A DNA stretch of 64,000 bases from Geosiphon pyriformis (Eukaryota > Glomeromycota > Glomeromycetes > Archaeosporales > Geosiphonaceae), in contig JAAOMT010000779.1 of assembly GCA_016748015.1 (NCBI GenBank), forward strand, positions 334,609 to 398,608. Direction: 5' to 3'. This document shows, piece by piece, positions 35,365-48,031 of the stretch (the first letter of the stretch is position 1; the number at the start of each line of letters is the position of its first letter). The translations under genes and the position numbers were made by a program. The notes beneath the pieces are model-generated. The model saw only the letters and a program-made list of their open reading frames with translations. It was not told where the DNA came from and did no database searches.

Positions 35365-37154
35365 TGAGAAGAAAGAGGGGTAGAAGCCGAACCAGTATTG
35401 TCTATTTTAGCTGAAAGGCTTATAACTGTGATCAAAAAATTGTTTAATGTTTCCTTCATTTTCAAGATAACTACAGAATTGAAAACCACCACTCCTGCAA
35501 CAGTTTCACTACTAGTGACCACACCCAAACTCTCACTCATTACTATATCTGCCTCTTGATTCTATAATAAAGAGATCATCAACAGCTGACATTTAGGGCT
35601 AAGCTAAGAAACCATTGGCTCAGGTGTGTCCAACCTCTTAGCCAGCATGTCAATATGCTCTGTGAGGCTGGTAAAATTGCACTCAAGAGTGGCAAACCTA
35701 TCACTCAATTCTGAAGATACCAGTGGGATAGGCTTCATCTCCAAAGAGAAGCCAGCTTTCAACAAAACATTCCAAGCAGAAAGAGAAGGAAAAGAAGACT
35801 CACCAGCAATTTATGTCCATGAGACACCACCAAAAGAAACAGAATAGGTAATTGGAGCTAAACATTTGGTGTATATGGCAGCCAGCCTACTTTTATCCAA
35901 GTCCAAGAGAGTCTTCCATAATGAAGCACCAGAAGAGACATTCTTTTTCCCACCAACAGGACAGGTCAATAACATATGGCCCAATTTCTTACACTCAGCA
36001 CACTTGGCTGAAACAAAATAAGACCAGTGCAGATTGGCCTCCTTTAGTACAGACATGGTTTCTATAACAGCATCCAATAATTCAGCAGGATCAAAACAAA
36101 CAGTAGCACACCTGGCCTGAGCATAAGAAACCAGGTAATGGTCAATTACACAAGTTTTCCCACCCACTGAGACAACATAATCTCAAATATCATGTGCATT
36201 GGTTTCTATTGATAGAGTATACAAAAGGGCTTTGTAAATATCTTGTGCATTCCATGATTCTTTGTTTATGTCAGATCTAGCAATGCACACAGCATTTTTC
36301 CCAATCAGGATAGATCAATATGCTGCGACCAAATCAGTATGCTCAACCTTTCCAAATTCAACCACTGTTTTCTGCCACAGCCCCACCAATTGCATATTAA
36401 TCGACTTAATAATGCCAAACTTAGATAGTGCAGTATGCACAGTCTTAGTTAATATACCAATTGGAATCTTCTTTAACACCACAGTCCAATCTGAATGTCC
36501 AGATGATTTTTTGAGATCGAAGTTTACCATAATCTTTGCTTTTTCAGCCTTTTTGGAAGCCTGCACCAGACTTAATTTAGAAGTAAACATTGCTCTGATG
36601 ATCTCAACAAATTTTGAGGAAGTAAAGGCCCTCCCAAAACCATTGACTTTTGAAAACAACTTCTTGACTACTTGAAGCTTTTCTTAAGAAGATTTTCTAA
36701 CCATCTTGTCCAAACCAATATCCAAAATAAAGAACTTATGAACAGAAATGTTAACCAGATTCTTTAAAGGTGGGGGGAGTTCTAATGAAGCATCTAAAAG
36801 AATACTATTCTCATTGTTGCTTATAGAGAAATCAATTTTTCCTAAAGGTTTGCCCAATGCCTTCTTGGTTTTAACTTTTGAACTAATAGATGTTTAATTA
36901 GGATCACCAGCAATAGCACTACCTTCACCATAATCAAAACTGGTCTCTTTCACCAGACATTCCTCTTTCATATCAATGCTATCAGATTCAGTAGTGTCAC
37001 TAGTCTTTGAACTTCATGAGCAACTAATTTGGACCTTAAAACCAACAATATTACCACCAGAACCATTCTCTAAAACACCATCTCTCCTTTTTTTTCTTGG
37101 AAGAACAGATTTGAAGCCATCACCAGAACCAGAGACCTTAGCAGCCTTTTTCAT
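35361..37154 (-). pseudogene. LINE-3 ORF1, broken
   Basis: RRM-like part (36315-36659: VVLKKIPIGILTK, INMQLVGLWQKTVVEF), then a C-terminal part with CCHC knuckle CAECKKLGHMLLTC (about 35945-35990) and the FGGVSW block (about 35811-35835). Lys-rich N-terminus (LPRKKRRDG) could be nuclear-targeting. Several stops, mostly Trp or Gln codons hit by transitions. Same domain order as LINE-1 ORF1. Confidence 0.75.
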
Positions 37155-37290
37155 GACAGCAATACTACAGCTAATGGTGGCCTCATAATCAAGAATAAAA
37201 GGTTTGGATTTATTGTACTAAATTGTAAAAAACTTTTTTCAAAAAAACTGACTCTTTTTTGGGAATTTGGGATGAATGAGAGAAAAAAGT

Positions 37291-37504
37291 TTTTCAATTT
37301 GGTTTATTTATATTATAAAATATTAAATTTATATATATTTAATATATTTTTTTGTTATAATTTTCTTTAATTATTTTTTATTATTTTTAATAATTTTTAT
37401 TATTATTATTTATTAACTTATTATTTAACTTATAATATAATAATATTTTTTGTAAAATTATTTTGTTTTTTATTATATAAATAATTAAAAAAATACTTTG
37501 TAAT
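37291..37504. other. AT-rich spacer, no gene seen
   Basis: A/T-only low-complexity sequence between two LINE copies. Confidence 0.5.
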
Positions 37505-38324
37505 ATTTTTTTTAATTTTAATGAGTGAAATTCAACTGTTATTTAATATATAGAACCAAACTAAGTAGCTTAAACTAAATATAATTCATATATTTTTTAT
37601 ATATGATTAACTATTTAAGCCAGATAAAGCAATATTATATATTTATATGAATTTTTATATTATTATTCAAGTTAGAAAAAACAAATACAGTTTGCATTTA
37701 CCAAAACTAATAGCAAAAAATTTAATTATTTCTAAAAAATAAATTATATTATCTGATAAACCAGTTATTAAGCCAGTAGTTAAATCAGATATTATACTAT
37801 TATTATTTATTAAATTTGCTCTCTCAATATCTGTTTTAAACTTAATCATAATAAACTATACTCTTAAATAATAAATTTTTACTAATTATCTCATATATAC
37901 AATTACAGTATTCAAAGTTTTTTTCTTGTTATTAAACATTATTATAGCTTTTAAATATTATTTTTTTAGCACAAATTTCTTGTAAATTGTAACATACAAA
38001 CTTATATTAACCAAATATTTAGAAAAAGTTTTTAGTATGACAGAAAAAAAGAAAGTACAAACACCAATTAAAAAAAATCAGATGTTAAAAAGCTTAATCA
38101 GAATTTTTTTATAAACAAAAACATATTTAGAGTAAATAAAAACATGATCTAAAAATTTTATTTTCTTATACAATAAACATAATATTCTAAAGTATTTCTT
38201 ATCATACAATTTTTTTTTAATAGTTACAAGCAAATATTTATGTACAGCTTTTATTAAATATATATACAGATTGGCAAATTTATTGTTTATAAAACCAGAA
38301 AACATGTGTAAATTAGGATGTTAT
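37505..38324 (-). mobile_element. LINE-4 relic, 3' part
   Basis: Decayed LINE 3' UTR (37505-37640, parallel to 20325-20470) and C-terminal coding tail (38078-38305: FSGFINNKFANLY and a CLLYKK...H zinc-finger-like remnant). It stops at the Gypsy-3 LTR; the upstream part resumes at 59256. Collapsing the 4-bp TSD restores KVWHPNLHMFSGF across the junction. Confidence 0.75.
38321..38324. repeat. Left TSD of Gypsy-3 (TTAT)
   Basis: TTAT here pairs with TCAT at 59256-59259; the single difference is a C/T transition. Collapsing them restores the LINE-4 frame. Confidence 0.7.
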
Positions 38325-39228
38325 TGTTACAGATAATTATTTAGAGTGTTGGTACAAATAACAAACTTATAACTTAGTGTTTAATAGCTTGATAATATTA
38401 GTAATATCTAAAGATTTTAGTTGAATCTTTTATATAATAAACAAAGATTCAATAGATAGTTTCTTCTATGAATTTTTTTTTAGTATAATAGCTGGTTTAA
38501 TCTGGCAATTATGCTTTTTTAATAAACTATCCTTAAATTTTTACTTTTATCTTTGAGTTTTTTACCAGATTATTTTTAATATCAAATATTTAGCACTTAA
38601 TTTTTTTTAATTAATTAGTAAACAACAAAAAAAACAAAACAAAAAAATAATGAAAATAAAAGAAAATAAAAAATTAGTATTTTATCAATAGTTATAATCA
38701 AAAGCTATTGATCCAATGTAATTAAATATTGAATTCTATTAATATAGAGTATTAATAGAATAAAAATGATTAATATTTCTTAATTAAGCAATAATAATAT
38801 GGATTTAGGTGATAATAAATATTTTATTAATATGTAATTTGATTTTGTTTCAAATTGTAAAAAACCATCTTTTAAAGAAAAAAGTATTAGATAATTAATT
38901 AATTGTTGGTATTGATTCTGTCTTTTATGTTTTTAATATTTTTACTATATATATATAATTTTTGTTATATAAAATCTTATATTTTCTTAAGCAATATGTC
39001 CTATTTTTTCTAATAATGCTTTTATTACTAAGCAATATATCATAATTTTCTGATAATATGTTCATTGCTAAGCAGTGTGTCATAATTCACTAACAATATA
39101 CACATTGTTAAGCAATATGTCATAATTTTTTGACATTATGCTTACTTGCTAAGTATTATTTTCCTATTGGTCTATTTTTCTATTTGTTTTTTCTACTTTC
39201 TTTTTTTGTATTTTTTCTATAAATAATA
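38325..39228 (-). repeat. Gypsy-3 3' LTR with U3 array
   Basis: 904 bp, starts TGTTACAG. Contains about four ~40-bp units built on TAAGCAATATGTCATAATTT (38987-39155) near the U3 end. Matches the split right LTR and the solo LTR at 60653. Confidence 0.8.
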
Positions 39229-39700
39229 TTATTTTCTTTTTTAATATTAAGCTCTGTTAAAATTTTTATTTTGAATTAAGTTTATTATTTTTTTTAATAT
39301 TGTTTATTCAATTTTGTTCCTTATTTTTTTATATTAAAAGTTGTTTATTCTTCTTTATTGATTAACAGTTATTGTTTCTATTTTTTAGTATAGCAGTATT
39401 TTTGGATAACTTTAAAATATGGTATGTAGTTAGTAAATTGTTTTGATGTATAGTTTGGATTTTGTCTTTTTTTTCATAAAATCTTCAATTTATTGTACTA
39501 TTTCTTGATTGAATATTCTTTTGAATTTATTAATATATAATTTCTGGATATTTAGCTTTTGTTTCAATTGATAATAATAGTATAATACTGGAAGTTGTTC
39601 TATTTATAGCTTTCAGTTTTCTTTAATTAGCTCTTTTGTTAAGATTATTAATAGTATTTTCCCAAAAGTGTTTATTACTTTTTCTATAACTTTATTTAAC
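39229..39700 (-). pseudogene. Gypsy-3 post-integrase extension remnant
   Basis: DNA aligns with Gypsy-1 at about 24650-24780 (shared TTGTA..TATTTCTT and CTGGA blocks in order). It shows that the 3' coding end is retained although RT-integrase is gone. Many stops. Confidence 0.45.
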
Positions 39701-40059
39701 TAGTGTTTTGTTTGATTCTGTGGTTACTGATATGTAGTGCTTTTTGCTTTTTTTGCTTTTTGGTGTTTTGATAACAAATAATTTGGTAATTAATAACAAT
39801 TTCTATGTTTAATTATTGTTAATTTATGATCTAAAATAATTGTTGTACTATTGTGTATATTGAAATTTTGATGTGTTTGTTGTTTTTGGCTGGTATATAA
39901 AGATTAATAATGGCAATTTTTCTTAATTTACAAATGTTTGTTTCTGTTTCAAAAATTTGGGATTGGTCTTTTACTTTTTTTTTTATAACTATCATATATT
40001 AGTTATATGATAAAATAAAAATTGATTAATGAATAGAAATAATTTCTCTTTTATTAATT

Positions 40060-40500
40060 GTTTCTTCTTCTGTTATATTAACTGGTATATTTATTCTACT
40101 CATTAATTTGAATTTTTTTATCTTTTTTACTGTAATTCCTAACTCTTTCCTTATTTTTACTAATATTAACTAAGCTATTTTAATTAGAGACAAAAATATT
40201 GTCTGTAGTATCTTTTTATTTGGTTCAATTATATATATCTTTTCCAAGTTGTTTTGTAGTATTGTAATAATATTTCTTATATATCTTGTATTAATTATTT
40301 TTCTTTTGATATTAATCTTTTTTTTCACTAAACTAAATCTAAAGACTAGTTGAATTATTGTTATTACTGAAATTTTCAGTGCTATTTTCAGATCTATACT
40401 AATATGTAAATGAAATTCCAATCTGATAGCAGTTTTCCTTAAATACTTAAAATCAAACTCTGTATTGGTATTATATGCATGTTCTGACATAATATTTTTA
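40060..40500 (-). pseudogene. Gypsy-3 dUTPase-like domain, decayed
   Basis: HAYNTNTEFDF (motif I), FSLVKKKINIKRKIINTRY (II-III, Asp of motif III now Asn) and KKILQTIFLSLIKI (IV) align one-to-one with Gypsy-1. A 106-codon open stretch survives (40170-40490). Followed by an AKNNKHIKISIY block matching Gypsy-1 AKAHKHFKIPIY. Confidence 0.75.
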
Positions 40501-40859
40501 TTATTATTGCTAAACCATTTTAGTTCTTATTCCATTAACAAATCTGGAAGTGCAATATACTGTTTGGAGTGGTAATTGGAATTTGAATTGTCATTGTTAT
40601 TGTTATAATAAATAGAATTAGAATCATTGTTGTCATTATTGTCAAAGTCTGAATTGTAATTGATTTTCAATTCTGATTCTGATATGTATTCGCTAATTGG
40701 TTCTTTTTTTTTGGAAATTGAATAAATTATGCATAATAGTAGATTTTAAATAAGATCACAATTATTACAATATTCAAAATCACTGAAAATTAGGCAATAT
40801 TTACAAAGTCTTGTATTTAACTGTTTCAAATACTGTTTTTTTTTTTTTAATAGGTGCTA

Positions 40860-41400
40860 AGTCTTAATAGTATTTATAAAATTGTTCTGAATCATTTAGA
40901 ATATTAATAAATACATCTGAATTAAAAATGAAAACAGTTTTGATTGGTTTTGGTAGATTATTCTTGATTGTTAATATTTTATTAAGTAAAATGTCTTTAA
41001 CTTTGGCACTTATCATTTGCCAAATTTTGTCTTCATTATATAAGTAGTCATTCAAGTATAAAAGTGCTCAATTTTATGTAACATTAAAAAATATTTCTTA
41101 GCTTACCCAATCACTTATTAGGATCATGTATTAATACAATATGTTATATGTTTAATCAAGAATATTATTCTATATTTTTTTATTAAGTAATGTTTTTCTA
41201 CAAGTGAGATATGGTTTGTTGTTCTATTTTTTTTGTCATTTAGGGTGATTAAAGTATTCTTAATAACATAACTTGTAGTGATAATAAGCACATATTTAGT
41301 AGTTTTTGTTTAGTAAAATCCAAGCTCTCATAAATAAAAGCTTTTCTTTATAATTAATATACTTAAATAGAATATATAACAGTTTTTTTTTTGTGTTCAT
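40860..41400 (-). pseudogene. Gypsy-3 Cys-rich/linker remnant
   Basis: NEDKIWQMISAKVKDIL (40864-41055) corresponds to the stretch following the Cys-rich domain in Gypsy-2 (YDEDKLYNTTQAKVRKG). The Cys residues themselves are mostly lost. Confidence 0.5.
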
Positions 41401-41689
41401 AAAATAAGATTAGTTTTAATTACTAGTTATTTTTTTGGTGGCTGTGATGACTTTTGGTTTATTTTCTTTCTTTTTTTTTTTGTCATTTTAAAAAAGTATT
41501 AGTGGTAATTTGTTGTGTTTATCTTTAGCCCATAAAACTTAATAAACTTCTCAGATAGGTTTTGTTTTCTTTTTTCAAATTTGATTAGTAATAATTAAGT
41601 AGTAGTGTTTGATTTGAAGTAGCTATAAGTAGCAAATATCTGAGTTTGCTAACTATTTTAATTAAGCTATAGCTCCTAAATATTTCAGT

Positions 41690-42140
41690 TGAGCATAGTA
41701 TTGGTTTTGGACAGCCAGTTATTATCAATAAAAGTCTGGTACTGTATGGTTTCTATTACAAAAACCTTGATAAATGCCATAATACTATTAATTTCAAATG
41801 AGAAGTTGTCAATTTTACCAATAAAAATTTTTATTATTTCATTGATTGTAATTATTCTGGCACTAGCAGCACAATCAACTTAATAACTTAATTAGTTCAT
41901 AAGTTGTCATGTGATAATGTTGTCTGCTAAACTACTATTAAAGATTAGTTTAATAAGGTGGCTATTAACTTTAATATTAATATACATAGTGGTAATTGGT
42001 TTGGTATTGAGAACAGCTTTATTAAACAAGAGTGTTTCTAATTGGATTTCTAATTCGAAGAAAAATATAGCTACAAATAATTCATCTTTTATAATAGTTG
42101 CTAGTAGAATATTGTTGGTAAGTGTTTGGTTAATTTCCAA
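41690..42140 (-). pseudogene. Gypsy-3 aspartic protease, dead
   Basis: LIKLIFNSSLADNIIT sits where Gypsy-1 has LILDSGSAGSIIT: the catalytic Asp is Asn and the Gly is Ser, both G-to-A changes. Downstream IDNNWLSKTNTMLN matches the protease C-terminal block. Confidence 0.75.
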
Positions 42141-42399
42141 ATTGTTAGATGCATTGTCTTCTGGAATAACCAGAAGACTTAAATAGTTTTGAAAATTTGA
42201 GTTTTAAGTATATTCACTTTTTAAACTCTGCTGGCATAATTCTGATAGTTAATTTGATAAACTGAAAATTGGTTGGTACTTTATTATTGCTGATCTCCAA
42301 TTCTGTTCTGTGTAAGTAATTTTTAATCTTTGGTTACTAGTTAATATTTAACTTAGATTTTGTAGTAATGCTTAAATTGATAATAGTTAATAGATAATT

Positions 42400-44280
42400 T
42401 GTGATTATGGCTGATAAATGATTTGTAACTGTAACTAATAGATGATTAATGCTAAAGTTTAATATATTAGAGATGAATATATTGGGTATTGTGTTATTAA
42501 GATATAATAAGATTAATATTGTTTCTAATTTTGAGTGTAATTTAAAGTTTAAAACTGGTGATTAGGGTTTTAATATTGATTTTTTAATTATTAGTTATTT
42601 AACTTTACATGGCAGTTTAATTTTAAGTGTTTTTGTTTATTACAATAGTGGCAGATATGTGTTTCTTGCTGTCACAATTGGTTAGTTGATAAAGATGATA
42701 GATGTAATTGACTTTAGAAATAATTGGAGTTTCTTTAATTGTTACAATATTGTGAAAATTGATAGATTGTCTAATTGTTAACTAAGTATTCCTTAATTTT
42801 TTGATTAATGGCTTTATCAAATTGTTTCAATTTAATATTCAATTCAAATGATTTGTTTATTACTAAGTTGACAGCATGGGCATAGTTGGCTTCAAATTCA
42901 GCTAATTCAAAATTTTAGGTGTGTGTAATTGTATTTTGAAGTGTATTTGGGTCTATTGGACATATTTTTTGTAAAAAACTGCTGTATAATCTGCAAATAA
43001 ACTGGTTCAAAATTTGTGTTTTGGTAAAATAATCAGCTTGTATTGTCTGTATTTGATGCAAATTTCTGTAGAAATGTTCTAAATAAGTAGTAACTGCTTC
43101 AATTTCACCTTGTTTAAGTATGGTAAAACTAGTTAATAACCAATTAATACTGTTATAATCACTAAAATATTATAGAAACATGGTTTTAAATATGTTAAAA
43201 GTTTGTGATTTGTTGATAAAGTTCTAATATCACAAGTTGGCAGTATTTTATAAGAAGTAGAAAATGGCTTGAAAGACTTTAACATTGTTCTAGTTATTGG
43301 CTATAATTGTCTTGGTAATGTTGTTCAACTATGTTTGAATATTGTTTTCTTTACTGGTAAATTTTTTAAGTTTAACAATAAGTGTATATGTCATAGATGT
43401 TTGCTGTTACTGTTGTGGTTGTTATTGAAGTTGTTATTATGGTGAGATAATTAGTACAACTAGTAGATTGATTATAATTACTAAAGGTAAGTCTTGCTGA
43501 ATAATTGGAATAGAATTTAAATTGTTTAAATTTTACAAAGTTTAAATAATCAAAGTTTGTATTTTCAAGTTATTTAGAATTAGATTTTGGTTATTATTTT
43601 CTTGATTACTGTTTTCTTTTTCTTTTGGATCAGTATTTTTTTAACAACTAGTGGATCCGAAATCTGGTTAAAATAATGGTAATCAAAGTCTTGATAAGTT
43701 GTTGATTATAATTTAAATTCTTTAAAATAATTGTCATATGTTTTTAATAATTTGGCTTTTTCTTAATTATTTTGGAATAATACTTTGGGTAATAGTGTTT
43801 TTATGGTATATAATAGTATAATAGATAAATAAGTAAAATGACTCTTAATTTCTTCCAATTAAACAGTTGTATTTTTTTGGTGTTTCTATTAGTGTTTGTA
43901 ATTTTTTTTTGTTTGCAAAAGTAAAAAAAAATTTCTGTTGGATGTAATTTTCAATTTTTTGTTTATTTTTATAATTATTGATACAAACAGATAATTTGGT
44001 AAAAGTGTAGTGTCTTAGAATAATTTATTATAGAAATTGTTGAGAATAGCTTTTGGATTCTTTTGGTCTTCTAAGTAGAATTTAATTTTTTTATTAATGT
44101 AATAATTGAAAGCTGATTTAATTGGCTAATTGTTTTTTGTTAATTTCAAATAATTTTGATAATGTTGAAATAAAAATTTTGCAAATTCTAAATAATTTTT
44201 TTCTATAATTTTTTGGTCTGTTATTTTTTTAGATGATTGATGTTAGTGTTAGTTTTTTGTTGGATTATACCTCACAGAGA
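42400..44280 (-). pseudogene. Gypsy-3 gag, decayed
   Basis: NQFICRLYSSFLQ and AHAVNLVINKSFELN correspond to Gypsy-1 gag. The zinc knuckle CHYCNKQKHLKLNC (about 42615-42660) retains all four ligands, unlike Gypsy-1. Multiple stops elsewhere. Ends next to a primer-binding-site-like TTTGGTGCTCTCTGTGAGG at 44270-44288. Confidence 0.7.
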
Positions 44281-44288
44281 GCACCAAA

Positions 44289-45006
44289 TATTATAAGTAA
44301 TTATGTGGAATGTTGATACAAATAAACCTGTAACTTGGTGCTTAATAGCTTGGTAATATTAGTAATATTTGAAGGTTTTGAAGTCTAAAGGTTTTGGTTA
44401 AGTTCTTTGTATTATGAACAAAAATTCAATAAATAGTTTCTTCTGTGAATTTCTTTCTTTAGCATAATGACCAGTTTAATCTGACAGTTATGTTTTTTTG
44501 GTAAGCTATCTTTAAATTTCTACCCTTATTTCTGGATATTTTACTAAACTATTTTTGATGTCAAATACTTAGCACTTAATTTTTTAATCATTTAGTAAAC
44601 AACAAAGAAAACAAAACAAAAAAAATAAAAATAAAATAAGAAATTAGTATCTTATCAATAGTTGTGATCAAAAATTATTGGTTTAGTATGGTTAAGTATT
44701 AATAGAATGGAAGTAATTAATATTTCTTAATCAAGTAATAATAACATAAATTCAAATAATAATAGATATTTTATTAATGTGTAATTTGATTTTGCTTCAA
44801 GTTATAGAAAACTACTTTTTGAAAGAAAAGATATTAAATTATTAATTGATTATTGATATTAATTCTGTCTTTTTTGCTTTTAATATTTTTATTATATATA
44901 CATAATTTTTGTTATATAAGATCTCATATTTTCTTATATAATATGTACTATTTTCTTTAATAATACTCTTATTGCTAAGCAATATACTATAATTTTCTGA
45001 CAATGT
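44289..45006 (-). repeat. Gypsy-3 5' LTR, first piece
   Basis: Aligns with 38325-39060. Starts TATTATAAG (decayed TGTTA). Interrupted at 45006 by Gypsy-2 and resumes at 54674. Confidence 0.8.
45003..45006. repeat. Left TSD of Gypsy-2 (ATGT)
   Basis: ATGT here and at 54670-54673 flank Gypsy-2 exactly. Collapsing them rejoins the Gypsy-3 LTR. Confidence 0.85.
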
Positions 45007-45857
45007 TGTTATAGGATGGTTTTCTTGGTATATATTTAATTGCTGATATCCTGTCCTAATTACAATTAGTCTTTTGTGAATTCCTTAATTCTAATTGTAT
45101 GATAATATTGGTATTTAAGCTGCTGGTTTCCTTTTGATGTCCTGATATAAGCTATTTTTCAATCTCTGATTATTGTATGTGTTTATGTACTCCTTTCCAG
45201 AGGCTGAACTGAAATCTACCTGCTGTCTGGGGTCTTTTCTGAGGCTATCTTTGCAATTGCCTAATGTGTTTCTCTAATCTAGAAACATGGAATGTTAATA
45301 GCCTTTAGTGCTTTTCTTAATTCTTACAATAAAGCTTTTATCAATTAGTAACAACGTGAATAATCTTGATCAAGGATTATTTTTCCAAAAAATTTAGCTA
45401 ATGAATAATAGTTTCATTCAATAAATAATACAAGTAAGTTTTTTAACACTTTGGATTGTGATAATTTAGTTTTAAATATTCTTTTTCATTTCTTTTTAAT
45501 TTAAAGGTTTCTTGAGATATTTTATTTAAAAGTACGATTTAAAGTGGAGTTTGTTGGATAAATTGAATCTATTACTTGATAAGTTATGATTTTTATTACT
45601 TCATTGCTTTTCTCAATATTAAAGCTACTGTATATATACATATTTGTAGTTCTATAAGAAAACATATTTTAATACTTTCTTTTTGATATTTCAATCTGGT
45701 GTTTGCTGCTATTGTAAACTAGTGCTTATTACTATCATGAAATAGTGTTTGCTATTATGTTAATCATTACTTTTCTAAGATTATTACTGCACTATATTAT
45801 AATTGAATAGTTTATATTATTTTTATGATTCTTTTTCTAAATTCTTAAACCATAACA
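45007..45857 (-). repeat. Gypsy-2 3' LTR
   Basis: 851 bp, same length as 53819-54669. Contains a short U3 array of ~23-bp units (GTGTTTGCTGCTATTG and variants, about 45695-45760). A minus-strand purine run (CTTGAAAGGAGAGGATAA) abuts it at 45858 as the polypurine tract. Confidence 0.9.
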
Positions 45858-45879
45858 TTATCCTCTCCTTTCAAGATTG

Positions 45880-46850
45880 AGCTTCATCGAAATCAAAGTT
45901 AATTTCTTCATTAAATTCTAAGTTACTATAGTGGTCCAATACTGTGTTATTAATTTGTTGTTGTAATTCTTGAAATTACAAGTTGGTAAATTGTCCAATA
46001 CTGTTAGTTGTTATTATGTTCATGGTTGAGTCCAATAATAGTTTGTGACAGTTTTCAAATGCTTTAAAAATTCTGTAAACTGTTTTTAAATAGAATGTAG
46101 TATTGGTTTTTCCAATAAAAGGTTCTAATAGTTGGATTGTTGTTTTGTCAAACACTCTAGTTGAGTCTTTTAAGTATAATGTTTGTATGTTCAAGTGCTT
46201 TCCTAGTTGATAATAACAGTAGTTAATTGGAAATTTTGTTTTCAAGTTGCTAAATGTGTCTGGTGTTAATTCACTTATTTTTATTTCTTCTATTATTAAT
46301 GTATTGCCTAATATTATTTCTAATTTTTCAATAACTTTGCTGATAAATTTGTTGTTATGTTTGATAATATTATATGATTCAAAATTATGTTCTTTTCTTG
46401 TTTTTGGATTTTCTATTGTTCTTTTTATGTATGTTATTTTGGAGCTATTAACTGTAATTTTCAGATTGAATTTAATTATTGTAAGCTTTTAACTAATTGT
46501 TGAATTATATTGTTGATGTTTTCTGGAATAAGTATCATTGTTTTAATTTTAACTGCTATTTTGGAATCTTTTGCATGCATTTTTATGGTTGTTAAATCAT
46601 TTTTGCTGTGATCTAAGATTAATTATTTTTTTGAATAATGTTCAATTAAAACTATTGGTTTTAAATCTCGTGGAATTTGTTTTGGTAGAATTAAAGATAA
46701 TTGTGTTCCAATTCTGGGTGTTTTTGTTGTTATTACTGGTTTACTGTAATAGAATTTCAGCCAGTTACCATGTGCTGCTTTTCTTAATATTTTATCATCT
46801 AGTCTTAGCTTGTATGCTCTATTTCCAAGTATTTTATAAATATAAAATGG
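45880..46850 (-). pseudogene. Gypsy-2 post-integrase C-terminal extension
   Basis: Coding-like sequence of ~300 codons between integrase and the polypurine tract. Segments: EKLEIILGNTLIIEEIK, ISELTPDTFSNLKTKF, YQLGKHLNIQTLYL, IGKTNTTFYLKTVYRIF and an acidic end (NEEINFDFDEAQ). The last 89 codons (45976-46245) are open. No domain recognised. Position suggests a module acting with integrase, but that is only inference. Confidence 0.6.
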
Positions 46851-46856
46851 TCTATC

Positions 46857-48002
46857 TCACTTGTGATCAAATTTTCCATTCCATTGTTTTTTCATTTTTG
46901 TATGATGCAACAATACTTTATCTCTAATTTTGTAGTTAATTATATTATCTGGTAACTGGTTATCATGTCTTATTTTTTGTTGTTTTTGTAATTGTTTAAT
47001 ATTTTGTGTTGCTTTTCTTCTTTTGTTTTCTAAAGTTTCCATTAATTCATATGTTCTTCTAAGTAGTGTTTCCTGAAATGTTGTTTCAGTGATAGTGTCA
47101 CTTGGATAAGTTGGGATAGTAAGTTCAACTGGTAATGTGGCTTTTCTTCCATAAACTAGTTCAAATGGTGTGAATTGTGTAGTATCTTGTTTTACTGTTC
47201 TATATGCTAGTAGTACTGCTAGTATGAACAAATCCCATTCTTTTTCATGTTCGTTACTAATTTTTGCCAGTGATTTGCATAATGTGCGATTAAATCTTTC
47301 AACTAATCCATTTGTTTGACAGTGGTATGGTGATGACAATGGTTGTTTGATTCCAAATTTTTGGCTAAGTTCTTTTAAGATGCTGTTTACAAAGTGTGTG
47401 TCTTGATCTAATAGCAATTCTTGTGAACATCTATGCTGGCAAATTAAGTTTTCATGTACAAATTGAGCTATGGAAATAGTATTAGCTGTTTTAATAGCTC
47501 TAGCTTCTGGCCATTTGGTAAAATAGTCCACAGCTACTGCAATATAATGGTTGTTTCTTGTTGTTATTGGTAAGAGTCCAACTAAATCAATTCCAATTCT
47601 GTCAAATGACTGTTCAACTTTTATTGGTCTTAATAATTCCATTGTTTTTGCTTCTCCTCTTTATTGGTATAAGTCATAATTTTTTATGTATTGGATTATG
47701 TTTGAACTCATTTTTGGCCAATAGTAATGGCTAGTTGCATGTTGGATGGTTGCTGTTTTTTCAAAGTGGCCTGAATGAATATCTGAGTGCATGTTAAATA
47801 AGATAGTTTCTTTTTCATCTAAAGTTATAACTCTTAATAGATTATTTGGATTTTGTTGATTCTGGTAATAAAGTATGTGATTTTGGATGAAATAGTGTTT
47901 TGCTAATTTTTGGAACTTAATTAGCTTTTTTACTGGGATTTTTTCGTCTATTTGTAGTGTTTCTAAGTATTGGCTGAGGTTTTTGTAAAGGTAGTTGTTC
48001 AT
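46857..48002 (-). pseudogene. Gypsy-2 integrase, nearly intact
   Basis: Zinc-binding N-terminus (47661-48002: HSDIHSGHFEKTATI, HYYWPKM) then, after a stop, a 261-codon frame (46857-47642) with IGIDLVGLL (Asp), LDQDTHFVN (Asp) and NGLVERFNRTL (Glu): the DDE triad is complete. It continues with FELVYGRKATLPVE and KVLLHHTKMKKQW (C-terminal domain). The zinc-finger Cys pair is damaged (NYDLYQ). Contrasts with the Glu-to-Lys change in Gypsy-1. Confidence 0.88.
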
Positions 48003-48031
48003 TGTTGTTATGGTAGATGGGTTGGTAATTT

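Larger units (their letters stand above)
33546..37290 (-). mobile_element. LINE-3, 5' half (ORF1, endonuclease, linker)
   Basis: First half of LINE-3, interrupted by Gypsy-1 at its left end. From 37290: 5' leader, ORF1 from ATG 37154 (MKKAAKVSG) to its stop at 35361, ORF2 from ATG 35364, endonuclease (about 34700-35360) and the pre-RT linker (33958-34281). Joined to 20325-23333 this gives a ~6.75-kb LINE. Confidence 0.85.
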
